A stretch of 64,000 nucleotides of DNA, taken from NCBI GenBank assembly GCA_014549065.1, contig JACDOX010000018.1, forward strand, positions 5,426,354 through 5,490,353. The letters run 5' to 3'. Positions 13,801 through 25,900 of this stretch are shown piece by piece. The DNA is from Cardinalis cardinalis (Eukaryota; Chordata; Aves; Passeriformes; Cardinalidae). Below the pieces are notes generated by a model. It did no database searches and had not been told where the DNA came from. It saw nothing but the letters and a program-made list of their open reading frames with translations. Both the position numbers and the translations under genes were made by a program. Each line of letters opens with the position of its first letter. Within the stretch, counting starts at the first letter, position 1.

Positions 13801-15401
13801 TCAAGTAGCTTAATAATATGCAGTACCTCTTTCCTCTCTACCCCTCTCTCTTGACAGAAATGTGTCTCTACTCTTTTTCTGCTCACAAATTAGTTACCCT
13901 TTCATGCTGCACAAACTTTNCAGTTCTAGAAAAGTAGCTTCTCTTCTTCCTTAATAAGATGCAAATGTTTTGCATCTACAGAGGGGATCTCTTCAGATCA
14001 GGGCCAAGGACTGTTGGCTCAGCAGTGCAGGAGGAGACCTGTGCCGCTTTGTCTTTGTGGCAGGTTTGGATTTTCAGAATGGTCATGCACATAAGCACAC
14101 ATGCAAACATATGCAAATCTGTAAGTGTACCTCTGTNTATACACAGATGTTGTCCTCCCTCCCCCTAGACTGCGGTAGAGCATGCAGACCTTTCCAAGGG
14201 TATTGCATTCATTTGGGGAGGTGGTGGGGAAGGGGAAGAGAAAGCTTCTTGTCAAATATTACAACTACTTCAAAGGAATGGAGTCCTAATCTATTTAAAA
14301 TANGAAGTACATTTGGATAAGGCATGTAAATTAATGTTAACTTAGGGAATACTATGAGTAGACAGCTAAAAGGGGTGGAGATTGTTGAGGAAAATTAATT
14401 AGAAGGGGAAAAGGAAATCAAGAATTTTAGTTAGAAAGNAAGAAGAGAACTTTCAGCACTAGGAAATGTATTTTTTCCTGTGAAAATAAAAATGTGACCA
14501 GCCAAANTGATGGACAAAACTGTATGGATTAAAAATGAGAAGGAGTGAAGGATAGCTCAGGGAAATAAAAGCTGATCTCTTAAGCTGCTAGTTCAAAGGA
14601 ACCCAGCCAGCAAGGACAAGACACCCCGCCCAGCAGTCACTGGAGTATTGAACAGAGATCTGAATGGAAGTTAGCACAGTTTACTGTTTCCAAGATTCAT
14701 TTGATGTCTGCTTCTGAGTAGGTGCAAGGGGACATACACAATAGTCATAAGGTAAATAGAGTGGAAAGGATAATCCCAAGAAATATCTGTGATGCTGAGA
14801 GCAGGCTCCTTTTGCTGGTGTGACAATGAAATAGTTCTGGAGACCTACCATGAAATGAACAGAAATGGGAGGCCTCACAGAACTCTCTATTCTGCCATTT
14901 TCTAACTCCTGGACTTTTTGGAGAAGAGAGAAAAAAACCCTCAGCAACAGCGAAGTGTTAGCCCTGTCTGTTTNCTGAGTTTTTATTTACTGTGGGGTTG
15001 TTTCTGTGAAATGTCCGAAGACCACACGTAGGAGCTGTTTGGCAACGTGGGCTNGAGGGAGCACATGGAGCAACATGGAAGGTCTACCCAGAAGAGTGCA
15101 GCGGTGTGCAGAGATGGCCAAGTTGTCTTAAATACCAGCAGCTCTCACCACAGGAGTGCAGCAGACTCTCATTGAATGCAATGAATGCATTCCTCTCCCC
15201 TCCTCAGCCTGAAAAGAGCACTTAGCTGATGTGAAGGCTGCTCCCACTTCTCTGCAGATGTGCTCAAAATCAAAGCTGAGGATACCATATTAACTCCAGA
15301 GCTGGAATTACAGCCCCTGAGCTGACAAGAAGCAAAATATTACTGAAGCATGGAGAGGAGATATATGACATTCTTAGAAGCAGGCTGAAAAACGGAGTTG
15401 A

Positions 15402-15449
15402 TGTAGAGAATGGCTTCATCCCTTCTGCCTGTAGAGAATGGCTTCATCC
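15402..15449. repeat. 20-bp direct duplication, 28-bp period
   Basis: TGTAGAGAATGGCTTCATCC occurs at 15402-15421 and again, identically, at 15430-15449. A looser pair sharing TTGAGGTCCTCC follows at about 15460 and 15510. This looks like a local replication-slippage product. Confidence 0.9.
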
Positions 15450-16447
15450 ACAAAGGCACTTGAGGTCCTCCCACAGAGCCTTTCCTTGAATGAACAAGTG
15501 CTGTGCCTTTGAGGTCCTCCTGCCTGTGCCAGCTAGTCTATACAGGGAATTGCTAACTAGTTACTTGCCTAGGCTGGGCAAGTAACTGTATTGTGCATCT
15601 TCTTTATGGGGGCAAATTGTTTCAGTAAGACAGACCANGTGTAGAAACATACCTATGTCACAATATCCCAGGTGACACATGAATCTCAGACTTATACAAA
15701 TGTCTGCTATTCTATTTAGCTCTTCCATATTTTCAGATTCAAATGACCATAAAAAAAATAATAATAAAGAAAAGTACCACACAATTCCACCTGTAACTCA
15801 CTAGAACATTGAGCTACATCCAGCTCATGACAGATGTGCCCATAAAAGCCAATGAGTGCTTTTGTTGTATTGAGGCAGGATTCTTGAACTCATCTCAACT
15901 TGAATGGGGGAGCCAAATTGCTACATTTCAATCCAGTCTTCTTGGGAGAAGTTGTTACCAGCGGAAATTGGCTTTTTAACCACATTGGTTTTGTCTTGGG
16001 GAAGGTGGCGCATCCCTTATCCCATCGCAGTCAAAGAGTAGCCTAACATTTAAAAGATGTGAAAGGTGAGGATAAGACTGCTCTCTGAAAGTAGTCTGAT
16101 CTTTGGCTCTTTTTGACTCAGCAGGATCAGTATACTCAAAGTAATTTTAACCTTTTGTCCTCAACTGGCTAAATTATAGACATTCTGCTGGATATAGAAG
16201 ATTACAGGTATTAGATTCCCATCAAGCTGAAAGAATTCCCATGTCTACCCATATCTCAGAGGGTTTGTTTATATCTAAATACATTATGTATATGCTATAT
16301 ATATTCATACATGTACTATACATACAACTCAATGCTACTAATTCATCTGTGTTTCCACAAGNGGCAGAAACACTGAAGTGGTAAGAATAGTTTGGGATAA
16401 CATNTAAAATCTATGCACTAACTTTTTGTGGATATGAAAATTTCCAG

Positions 16448-16472
16448 CATATTTAAATANCATTTAAATATG
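16448..16472. repeat. AT-rich palindrome with 11-bp arms
   Basis: CATATTTAAAT (16448-16458) is followed by three bases, one undetermined, and then its exact reverse complement ATTTAAATATG (16462-16472). It could extrude as a small cruciform. No function can be assigned. Confidence 0.8.
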
Positions 16473-16689
16473 TTTTGAACTCTGTACTACTGGCATATTG
16501 TATAGCCATTGCTGTAATTTTCAACAGTCTATGGAATATTAGCTAGAGATTACATAGGTCTTCCTCTCTTTTCTTAACTTGCTGAAAAGTATTATTTTCA
16601 ACTGTTAAGCAGTGATTGAATTTGAAAAAAATGCTGTAGTGGTGTATGTAGGGTATATGGCTTTTTAATCACTTCAGGACAGGCAATAT

Positions 16690-17060
16690 TACTGTGCATC
16701 CTCTGTGGCAGAAACGATTAAATAATTGCTAGGCTACCTGCTGCACCCGATAATAATTCTAATTTTTTTTTTCCTGAATGTTTGCTTTGAACTAGTTTCA
16801 GCATCTGCTACATAGCAGGTTTTTAATCTTGGTTCTTATCCATACATATTTACCTGAGGCTGTCAAAGAGAAAGCACATTGGTTTATTAGCTGCTCTGCT
16901 AACCCAATCAGGCTGATAAATGTAGTCTTCAAACAGTAGTAATAAATCAGAAAGCATTTTGGATAAGATATGACTTTTTCCTGTTCAATCAGCTATGTTT
17001 GAAATCATTGCATTTGAATATATGCACTGTTCATATGAGAAGCACTGTTTAAAATGAAGG
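16690..17060. promoter_or_regulatory. Candidate conserved non-coding element (appearance only)
   Basis: Unique sequence, free of simple repeats and undetermined bases, containing homeodomain-type TAAT/ATTA cores and octamer-like ATGCA/ATTTGAATATATGCA words. This texture is typical of vertebrate distal enhancers, but conservation cannot be seen from one sequence. Treat it as a pointer for alignment and not as a call. Confidence 0.2.
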
Positions 17061-19097
17061 TCAGTGAAGCCTTCAAAGAGCTGGCAGGTAACAGGAGATG
17101 AGACCAGTGTAAGCTGGGGTCAAATATTCCTGGGTTGCACTATGCTATAATAAGTTGAAAGATAAAGAAATAGGAAATCTTGAAAATTCCTTTTCCTATC
17201 AAATCTGAGACAATTTCCTCAAAAGACACACAGTGTAATACTTTGATTGCTCCTTAATTTATGCTGCAAAGATTAGTGGCAAAGAGACATGTGTCTGGAG
17301 TGGTGAGGGAGAAAAACATGAAGATATATTATAGAAATGGTGGTGAATTGGACAGCTTTACATTCCTAGAATGCTAAAAGTACATTCCAGCTGAAGAGTA
17401 ACTTTATTTACTCAAATGCAACATTAGAATAATGGCTACAGTTCACTGTTTCCCTCCCCAGTACAGAGTTTGTATATGTACATGTGAAATCTGGATCTAT
17501 AGTCTTTTTTAACTTTAGATTCCCAGTAAATCTACCCAATCTTTTGCTATCCCTTTAAGCCTACTTCTTTTGGAATAACTACTTATAAACTGGAGNAATA
17601 ATTACCTATGAACTGGAGAGGCTGTGCTCATGTTAACATAGTTCACCTAGCCAGGTGCATGAGCATCATCCAGGACTTTTGGGTGGTCTCCAGTGAGCCT
17701 CAAGCATGAAAGCAAACAGAAAGTTTACCCTGTTTGCTGATGCTGACATTCTACAATAAAATAATAAGAAAAAGGGAACTTATATTAAGAAAAATTAGTA
17801 ATATAGCAGAGGAATGTAAAAGATGCTTGGAAAACTTTACTGTACCCAGCATATGTAGCTGGCTGGTGACCTGAAGGGTTTCAGCTACTTTTCAAACTTC
17901 TGGGCTGGAAAGAAAAACTGAGGAAAAAAGTGAACCCTTTTTGAGCAAATAATTAAAANAAAATCTGTAAGCCTGAGAGCATTTAAGATTGCAGGATATT
18001 GGCGTTATTTTAAAAAAGCTTATTTGTTTCTATTTTGTGAGATATAATTCTGATAGGCTGGAGTTGGTGTTTTCCCTATATTTTTGCCACAGAACAATTT
18101 CATATGCTTCTCTGATTGCAAAATNCGTAGTCAAATTTTTGTGAAGATTGAGATTTCAGGAAGCCTGTAATTCACACCTTTAAGCAGTGCTACTCTAGAG
18201 TAAAGCATTCTGTTTCCAACACAAAAAACCTGGCCACCTGGCCTCAAGAAGATAAAGACTGTAGTGGCATATGATTAGCTTAGCAAAAGAGCATACAGAG
18301 TNCTATTCAAGAGCCAGGCAATAAATACAGCAAATATTGCAGTCTAGTCTAACATGGGTTAATACTTCTATTTTTATAATCTTGCAAAACACATTTAGAG
18401 ATGTACCCTTGTGTTCTTTCAAATTATTTCCTCATTGTTTCTCCATGAGAAATGCACACACATAAATTGTTTATGAAAGCTCATCTCCAACACCATTTAT
18501 CCACTTTCCTTCAGATATCTGATTTGCCAAAACCTGAAACCTTGCTTTGTGGTATATGAGACACTTCCTGACAAAATCCCCATTTAAGGGCTAGAGACGG
18601 GGTGTCTCTTGGGGACTGGTAATGAGATACAGAACAGAATTCTGCAAAAGTTCAAAACAAAAGTATACGCCATGTGAATTGAGCCTGGTTTCATGCCTTG
18701 CTGGAATGAAACATTTCATGTTTGCAGAAATCAGACACAGCTCATCATGTGGTCTGATTTGGATATGAAATCGGACATTACTTGAGCTTTAGCAATATTT
18801 TCCTTTCCAAATGTAATTGTACAAAACACNTACTGTAACTGAAAAGATCCTATCAGCATATAAGGGGCTGCAGAGTTGCTGCAGAGCATAGTAATGTATA
18901 ACAAGGTATATATAAGCTGTTCTAGTGTAAGTTGCAGCATACCAAGGCACTTTTGCAGCAGTTGGATGGAGAGCTTCTCAGTTACATGTTACAGTTGTGT
19001 ACTGCCTAGAACAAATTTCAGCTCTGGGAGATTTGCACACTGAAAGGGGCACATGAGATACTGTGGAAGAGCTGAATGCACAATCTGAGAACCCATT
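17061..19097. other. Non-coding, nothing recognised
   Basis: AT-rich unique-looking sequence with short open frames only. No element boundary is visible until the LTR that starts near 19103. Confidence 0.5.
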
Positions 19098-19102
19098 AGT
19101 AC

Positions 19103-19667
19103 TCCACTCATTTTGGCTGGGGTAGAGTTAATGTTCTTCATTGTATCTTGCATGGAAGATTTAGCAAGGATCACTATTCCTGAGCAGAGCTTGCAGAGTC
19201 AAGGCCTTTTCTGCTCCTCANGCTGCCCTACCAATGAATAGCTTGGGGGTGTACAAAAGACNGGGAGGGGACACAGCTGGGACAAGTGACTCCAGCAAGT
19301 ATTATCCAAAGGAGTATTTCATAACATATAATGTTGTGCTCNGCAATAAAGACAGGGAAAGAGGTAGGGAAGGGAAGGGGAGATGTTTGGAGTCGGGTTG
19401 TTTGTCTTCCCATGCAACCATTAGGTGTGACGAAGCCCTGCCTGTGGAAATGGATAAAAATCTGCTCTCCAATGCAAAGTAGTGACTTAAACCCTTATTT
19501 GCTTTGCTTGTGCACATGGCTTTTGCTTTATCTATCAGAAGTTCTTTAACTCATCCCATGAAGTGTTGTGCTTTTACTGTCCCGATTCTTCCCCCCATCC
19601 CACCTGGAGGGGGAGAGAGCAAGCAGATGGGTGGTGCTTAGCTGCTTACAGGGCTTAAGCCACAGCA
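19103..19667 (+). mobile_element. Solo LTR of an avian endogenous retrovirus, with 5-bp target-site duplication
   Basis: A GC-richer block of about 565 bp, beginning near TTTTGGCTGGGGTAGAGTTA and ending in CCACAGCA, matches in order a long terminal repeat type that I recognise from passerine genomes (from memory, not checked). It includes the CAAGGCCTTTTCTGCTCCTC and TTTGTCTTCCCATGCAACC blocks and a pyrimidine-rich CCCCCCATCCCACC segment near the 3' end. The direct repeat AGTAC flanks it at 19098-19102 and 19668-19672. The 3' end has the canonical CA; the 5' end reads TC where TG is expected, probably a substitution. The TATA region has decayed to CAATAAAG (19344-19351). No retroviral internal sequence follows, so this is a solo LTR left by recombination between two LTRs. 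Orientation is inferred from the U3/R-like order. Confidence 0.8.
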
Positions 19668-19672
19668 AGTAC

Positions 19673-21274
19673 ATAAGTGTTGTAGGCTTCAAGATATATG
19701 GAATGGTGAGTGGGCTACTCTGAGACAGCCTCACAGTCCTTCTGTAGGATTTTAGACACCAGTCCTCTTTTCTCTGCATTTCCTACTCTGATAATCTGGC
19801 ATTTGCTGNCTTTTGGGGCGTATCTTGGTTCACATTCAGTCAGGGTATACCAATACATAATGCTGGAAGTGCCCATGAACACTTAAATAGAAATCACAAT
19901 CCTAGTCTACAGAGTAATCAGCACTGCTGTGTGCGTTGGTTTTGGCAGGTTTGATGGGCATTTTTACCAGAAGTGACTCAGATTCACTTGAGCCTCATCT
20001 TGTGCCTCTGGAAGGCCCTGTAAAAACATAGTTTTTTTCTCAGGAAAGACATTAATGGATGTTCCCCAAGTGTTGCTTGGAGCCATTCCTCTTGAAGAAT
20101 ATATAGCATACGTAATACTCTTTTTCCCTGTGTCTCCCTGTAATAAGATATCACAAATGGAAGTCAAATTAATTTTCTCAGTTTCATGTCCTCAATTTAG
20201 AAGGTTACTTAAACTCAAATAACTCCCTTATGGATTTAATTTCATTTCAATCAATAAGAAAATGAGGTATTTTGCTTTTAGGAAAAAGTAAACAAATTGG
20301 GAAAACAGATCTTGGAGAAAAGCAAGAAAGCAGAAAGAAACATTAAAAAATCACATCTGCTTCCAAGAGAGACCCAGACGATGCAACATACCTTGACACG
20401 TGACTAGAAAAAACAAATCTCACAGTTGGCTTGCAGTCAGACACCTGCTCTGAAACCCATGACTCAGTGGATCATGGTTCATTAGCCCACTCAAACTATT
20501 TTTTAATTATTGTCACATTTCGTTATTCAAAACCTTGGCCACTTCCCAAGGAGAAGGATCATCCTCTAAAAATGTCCTTGAATTCTACTGAGAGGAAAAG
20601 AAAAGAGAAACTTGGGGTAAAACCAAATTATGTTATAGTACTGACAGTAAAATCTCCAAACCTGGACATGTCTACATTAACAATGAGATTTATCCCGAAT
20701 ATATAGTTCAGTGGGGAATGCTATTTGTGACAAGAGAAAAGCAAAACTCTTTTGGCAGATTTTAATCTAATCTTAAAGTATCTTAAGACACTTGAGAGAA
20801 TTTTTGGTAACCAAAACAAACAATGCAGATTTTTTCTTTTATTTTTCTAGGAAATTATGTATCTCCCATAGACATCCATATCTCATATATTTCTGGCATG
20901 AGCTATGATGAAGCTAACTGTTAGTTTTAAAACACAATTGCTCAAGAATGCTCTCTTTTCCTGATGAAACAGAGCCATTAACTTCCATACCAGCTAAGTT
21001 GTAAATGTAATCTGTGCCCAGTGAAAAAAAATCTTAGATCAGCAGGGACATATCACTGTCTTTTAGTGTTTAAAATAAAACATCAGAGAAATTGAAAGCC
21101 TTACAATAAAGTAGTTTTGCTTAGATTTTGTTAAAAATTCAGAAAAATCCCCTATTTCTAGGCTTTCAAGTCCTGTATGTTGGGCACTTACCTAGCACAA
21201 AGTACTCTGACTTTAGGAAGTAAGAATTTTGCTGTCTGTAGACTCCATCAGCTATCAAAACTGTGTGGAAGTCT
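19673..21274. other. Non-coding, nothing recognised
   Basis: AT-rich sequence between the solo LTR and the CR1. Open frames are at most about 90 codons and resemble nothing known. Confidence 0.5.
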
Positions 21275-21580
21275 CAAACTTTACCCAAGTCCACCAGGAG
21301 CCTCAGGTCCTTCTCTGCAGAGNTGCTTTCCAGTCGGCCAGTCCCTAATCTGTGCTGGTGCCTGAGGTTATTCTGCCCCTGGTGTAGGACCCTGCATTTG
21401 CCTTTGATGAATTTCAGATGGTTCTTCTTTGCCCCTCTCCCCAGTCCATGGCAATCCTTCTGAAGGGCTGGCTGCACNCCCAGGGCACTGGGATATCAGC
21501 AGCTCCTCCCAGCTTGGTGTTGTCAGTGAACTCAGTGAGGAGACATCTGCCCTTTCATCCAAGCCACTGATAAATTAGTT
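21275..21580 (-). mobile_element. CR1 retrotransposon ORF2 fragment (part 1, downstream of motif C)
   Basis: Read on the minus strand this encodes, with frameshifts, FISGLDERADVSS, then an FTDNTKLGGAAD block, then HLKFIKGKCRVLHQGQNN and EKDLRLLVD. This is the order of the CR1 ORF2 reverse transcriptase around and after catalytic motif C. Motif C should read FADD; here it is FTDN, so an essential Asp is lost. The CR1 part stops near 21275, well short of the ORF2 C-terminus and 3' UTR. This is unusual because CR1 copies normally keep their 3' end, so deletion or divergence has removed it. The fragment continues beyond the LTR at 22233-22930. Confidence 0.85.
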
Positions 21581-22232
21581 TGTCCTGGATTGCCAAGCAA
21601 ATTGTATTCTATTTGCCATCTGTATGGCAGTTGTCTTCTGTTAAGTGGGCAGTTTTCCTTATCTCTTCCACAACCAATCCTCCCACTGGGGAGCCGTCTG
21701 CTGATAACAGGCTGTTGAATGTCACTGCGTGATTGATAAGCTCTACAGCATCCCACTGTGAGATGCTCCGCCCAGAGGGAGGAGCCAAGCTTTCTACCCA
21801 GATATAATCTTGAGTTTCTGGAACACCACCACAGCTTCTCCACTGGATTTCCCGGAGGGACAGCTGCCTCTTCCATTGGATCTTCAGAGGAAGACTACAC
21901 CCTTCTACAGGATCCCTGCTCCAACAGAACCACACCTGACGCTTCAGGAGGACTGCAGCCACAATTCCAATTGGACTGCTACCAACATCCTGACCAACAG
22001 GGTGTCAGGTTGTGTTCTGACTCTGTCAGTGTTGTTTTGGTTTACTGCATTGTTTATTTTATTTTTTTATTTTCTTTCCTAATAAAGAACTGTTATTCCT
22101 GCTCCCATATTTTTGCCTGAGAGCCCCTAAATTTAAAATTTTTAGCAATTTGGAGGGAGGGGGCTTACATTTTCCATTTCAGAGGAGGCTCCTGCCTTCC
22201 TTAGCAGACACCTGTCTTTCCAAGGCAAGATG
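21581..22232 (+). mobile_element. Solo LTR inserted inside an older CR1
   Basis: A block of about 650 bp starting TGTCCTGGATTGCC interrupts the antisense CR1. It has a TATA-like GATATAAT at 21801-21808, a polyadenylation signal AATAAA at 22081-22086 followed by a T-rich then GC-mixed U5-like tail, and the sequence GGAGGGAGGGGGCTTACA near 22151. The order matches an LTR common in songbird genomes (recognition from memory). AGTT flanks it on both sides (21577-21580 and 22234-22237; a fifth base differs), consistent with a short target duplication. The right end near 22232 is placed by this repeat and is uncertain by a few bases, since the usual terminal CA is not seen. There is no internal retroviral region, hence a solo LTR. 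Confidence 0.8.
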
Positions 22233-22930
22233 AAGTTAAACACTGCTGGGCCNAGTATTGAACCTTAGGGGACACAGTTAGTGACAGGTCATCAACTAGA
22301 CCCTGTGCCATTATGGCCCTTTTTGCATTTCTTGTTCAGCCACTTCTCAATCTGTCTTACTGTCCACTCATCCAGTCCACACTTCCTGAGTATGAGGATG
22401 TTAAGAGATACAGTGTTGGAAGCCTTGCTGAAGTTGATGTAGACAATATTTACTGCTCTCCCCTCACCCATTGATGTAGAAGGCAGGTCAAGCATGAGTT
22501 GCCTTTAGTGTAAATCAGTTCATATGCTGACTGCTCCTGATCACCTTCTTGTCATCCACGTGGATAGAGACNGCCTCAAGAATGAGGGACTCTATCATCT
22601 TTCCAGGGATTGAAGTGAGGCTGACTGGCTGGTAGCTCCCTGGGTCCTCCTTCATGCCCTTTTGGAAAGACTGGGGTAACATATTTTTTTCTCCTGACCT
22701 CCATGGCCTTTCAAAAACCATTGTGAGCAGCCTAGCTATGGCATCTGCCAACTCTCCCAACACTTGTGGATGAATCCCGTCAGGGCCCATGGACTTGTGG
22801 ATGACAAGTTTTCCTGGATATTCTCTAACGTAATCCCTGGACCAAGGGAAAGTTTTCTTTACAACATTCCTTTACCTTGGTCTGCTGGGTCAGAGACACC
22901 TGTGGTCAGCTGCTGGCTCATTGTAAGTAA
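22233..22930 (-). mobile_element. CR1 retrotransposon ORF2 fragment (part 2, RT motifs upstream of the LTR)
   Basis: On the minus strand this encodes GPDGIHPQVLGELADAIARL, SYQPVSLTSIPGKMIESLIL and KKVIRSSQH (22790-22515), then GRAVNIVYINFSKASNTVS and LRKCGLDEWTVRQIEKWLN (22495-22292), then PAVFN next to the LTR. This is the CR1 reverse-transcriptase core in correct order. Motif A, normally YLDFSKAFDTV, reads YINFSKASNTV: both Asp are Asn, so the copy is catalytically dead. Removing the LTR joins PAVFN to FISGLDE in the other half, as expected of one interrupted element. The 5' side fades near 22930, the usual 5' truncation. Confidence 0.9.
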
Positions 22931-25900
22931 CCTCATGCTCACTTCATGAAAGCAGCACTGATTGATTTAGACTATCTATATTCTGGTTCAAAACAGGAGA
23001 GATCTGTGCAATTTTTTGGTTGTCTAATTGTGTCAGCACACTCAATTTTTGGAAATTTTAGCCTTCAATGCAGCTCAAAGCTCAAAGTCTTATCTGTACA
23101 CCTAAATATAACTTAGAAATTCTAGGGACAAAGAAGGAAATTAATCAGGAAATCAGCTTCTTTTTTTAACTGCTAGCCCTGTTATAAACCAAGGTTAGAG
23201 TAGAGTTACTAATTGTTAGTTGTAAATAAATTAATTTGGCCTTTGTTTTTAGGAATATTGGAAAAAATTGTATCTGAGATTTGCTTCTGAAAAAGAGAGA
23301 GATGAAATTTAGGTGTAAGACTGTTCATAATAAAAAAAACAAAGTAGGACAAATCTCAGTAAGACTTGTATTCATGGTTCCTAGACATGGGACCATGAAT
23401 ATATAGAACATAGAAACATAGAAAACATATAACCAAAAGTTCTGTGATAGAGGAAGAACTCCATTTAGTATCTGCTCCTTTTTNTTTCATGACAGCTTTC
23501 AGAGTACTGGCAGTCTATCTTTCATTACTTTCCAGAGAAAAAAACACATTCCCCTACTATTGGAATTCATCACCTTTCTGGAATCTCTGGCTTTGGGAAG
23601 GAAGGATTTTTACACTTATCCTTGCTCAGTCTTAAAAATTTTGTCAGGAGATATGTATTTCTATTCCACACTAAGCTTCCCCCGTATAATACTAATCTTT
23701 ATCCCTTAAGGTTTTGTTCTTCCTTTTATTTTCTTTTGCTCATTCAAATAATTTCTCTGTCTCAGAGGGCAAAACCCTGACCTATCAGATTCTGCAGAGT
23801 AATTTTAGATTTTTCCATTAAGATTTGTAGGGGTTGGAAAGGTATAACTTAGCAACTGACCTTACTAAGTGTGTCATTACTTCTGGAGTGTTGTTTACTC
23901 TGAGCTGAAACAAATGGAAATTATTAAAGTAATATTTTATTGGCTTTAGTAGAGGGGTAATATGAGAGAAGATTGTGTGGAGATGATTAACGGTAAATCA
24001 GCCGTGTAAGGTATCAGAAATTACTGGAATAAAAAAAATTCCTTAAAACCTCTCTTACAATATATTTAGAAGAAAGACGAAAGAGTAAAAATAGAGGGAA
24101 AATATTCTTGCAAACAGCTAGTATTAAGTATTACCTATCAGGAGCTTTTAGTTGTGTTTTTGACACAACAGTATTGTCTCACTGGGGCTGGAGTTGTAGT
24201 CCCTGAAAAAGAACATAAAGACCCCCAACCAAAACGTTCTGACATCAGCCAAAATAACCTAGGAGACACAAGGTTTCTGGCTAGGCACATGCAATATTGC
24301 ATTTCTGCCCTGATTTTGGATGGAGTGTACCATTGTTCACCCCTAGAACATCACAACTCCATCATTATTCAGTTTTTTTGCCCTTCCCTAATGGAGCCAG
24401 GTGGCTGGTTCATGAGGCTGGAGAAAGAATTTTGCAAAGGCTCACAGGAGAACAGAAACAAGCTTTGTGGGGGATATGCTGTGGTAATTAAAACAAAGTC
24501 CCAGAAAAACCTCTTTCCCTCAAAAATACAGGCCAATTTGTAAATAAAAGAGAAGTTTTTTCTTGAGACCTACAGGAGAGACAAAAGAGATCGGACTTGG
24601 AAATGAGCCTAAGTCCAACAAACTGATATTTACAAAATCTGATATTTACAAAGCTACTAAAGTGTAGCTTTGCATGAGCTAATGACTGGACAAATCATTT
24701 CACTGCAGCAGCATCCTTGTGTTACTTAGCTACTTCCCAAAAGACTAATTTCTTGGGAAAATATGTATTGAAAATTGACAAAGATAAATAGTTAGTTGAA
24801 GAGTATTTCCCTAGAAAAGAAAATGGATGCTGCAAGAGAATTAGAAAACTTTTGCTCTACTACAGCTGTACTGTACTGTGCTCACAAAATCTGTCATTGC
24901 TCAAAAGTACTTTTAGCCTTGCCATTTTCAAAAGTTCCACTCAATTCTGATTATCATCTTATTTTATTGTTTACTTATTCTGCATAACATGATTTTGGGG
25001 AAACAGAAATAACCTGGCTTTGTGACCAGGCCTGAAAATTACTAATGTGCTATTTTCACTTTTTTTTTTTTTTCCCTCAATGAAAAAATGCTATGGTTTT
25101 CTATGGTTTTGGCTTGTCTTAAGGTTTTTTTGGAGGGGGGGGAAGGTGAGAAGGTATATAGGACTACAAGTGATAGACCTCTGTGACATTGACAGTTAGT
25201 ATAAATTAGGAACTTGGCCAGAGAAGTTCTGCTCTTGGTGAAGAAGTGAGATAGCTTCTTTTATGTAGAAATAATTTCTGAAAGTTTAATATCATCACTG
25301 GACTGAAATTGAGAATTTTGGATTGGACATAGGGGAGCATAGGCCTTCTAGGTAAGAAAGTTCACAGTCCAACAAAATTTATTGTAAGTCTCTCTGGAAA
25401 CTGAGTATTAAGAATTACTGTAATACTACTAAACATTAAGTGTCATTCAGAGTGTTGTTTAAACAATTAAAAAATACTTTGGGAAAAGTATGCAACAGAA
25501 TCACTACACAACTGGAAAAAATTAGTTGCTGTTATAACTTGAGGGTTGTACTGAAAAGAACTTTTAAGACAAACTTCTGAAGATCATACCAGCATTTTAT
25601 ACTGCAGAGTGTATTTGCCATTTTTCATTCCGGTTTACAACTGAAGGAGCATATTAGAACAGACATCAGTCCTTTTAAGTAACAGCAATTCATAGGAGCT
25701 TTCTTCCATCTCCACTTGGTAAAGAAGATGCAGCTGTTTCCTCTAGGTGTAAAGCTCATAACCATTGCTTGTTTTTTCCTCCTTCTATTATTTTGTGGAC
25801 TTGTTTCTTGTACTGCTTGCTTGAAAAATCATACCTTGGTATCAGAAGGAATNAAATGAGGCTCGTTCCTTTTGAATTCTCACTTGGTGGTTTTTTTTCA

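Larger units (their letters stand above)
13801..16689. other. Non-coding, nothing recognised apart from small duplications
   Basis: No gene or identifiable mobile element. A 20-bp duplication lies at 15402-15449 and an AT-rich palindrome at 16448-16472, both annotated separately. A purine/pyrimidine mix with moderate GC near 14.0-14.2 and 15.0-15.3 kb holds only short overlapping open frames. Confidence 0.5.

Noticed and set aside
21758..22120. Plus-strand frames of 90-120 codons as genes
   Set aside because: They lie wholly inside the solo LTR, which is non-coding and explains the sequence.
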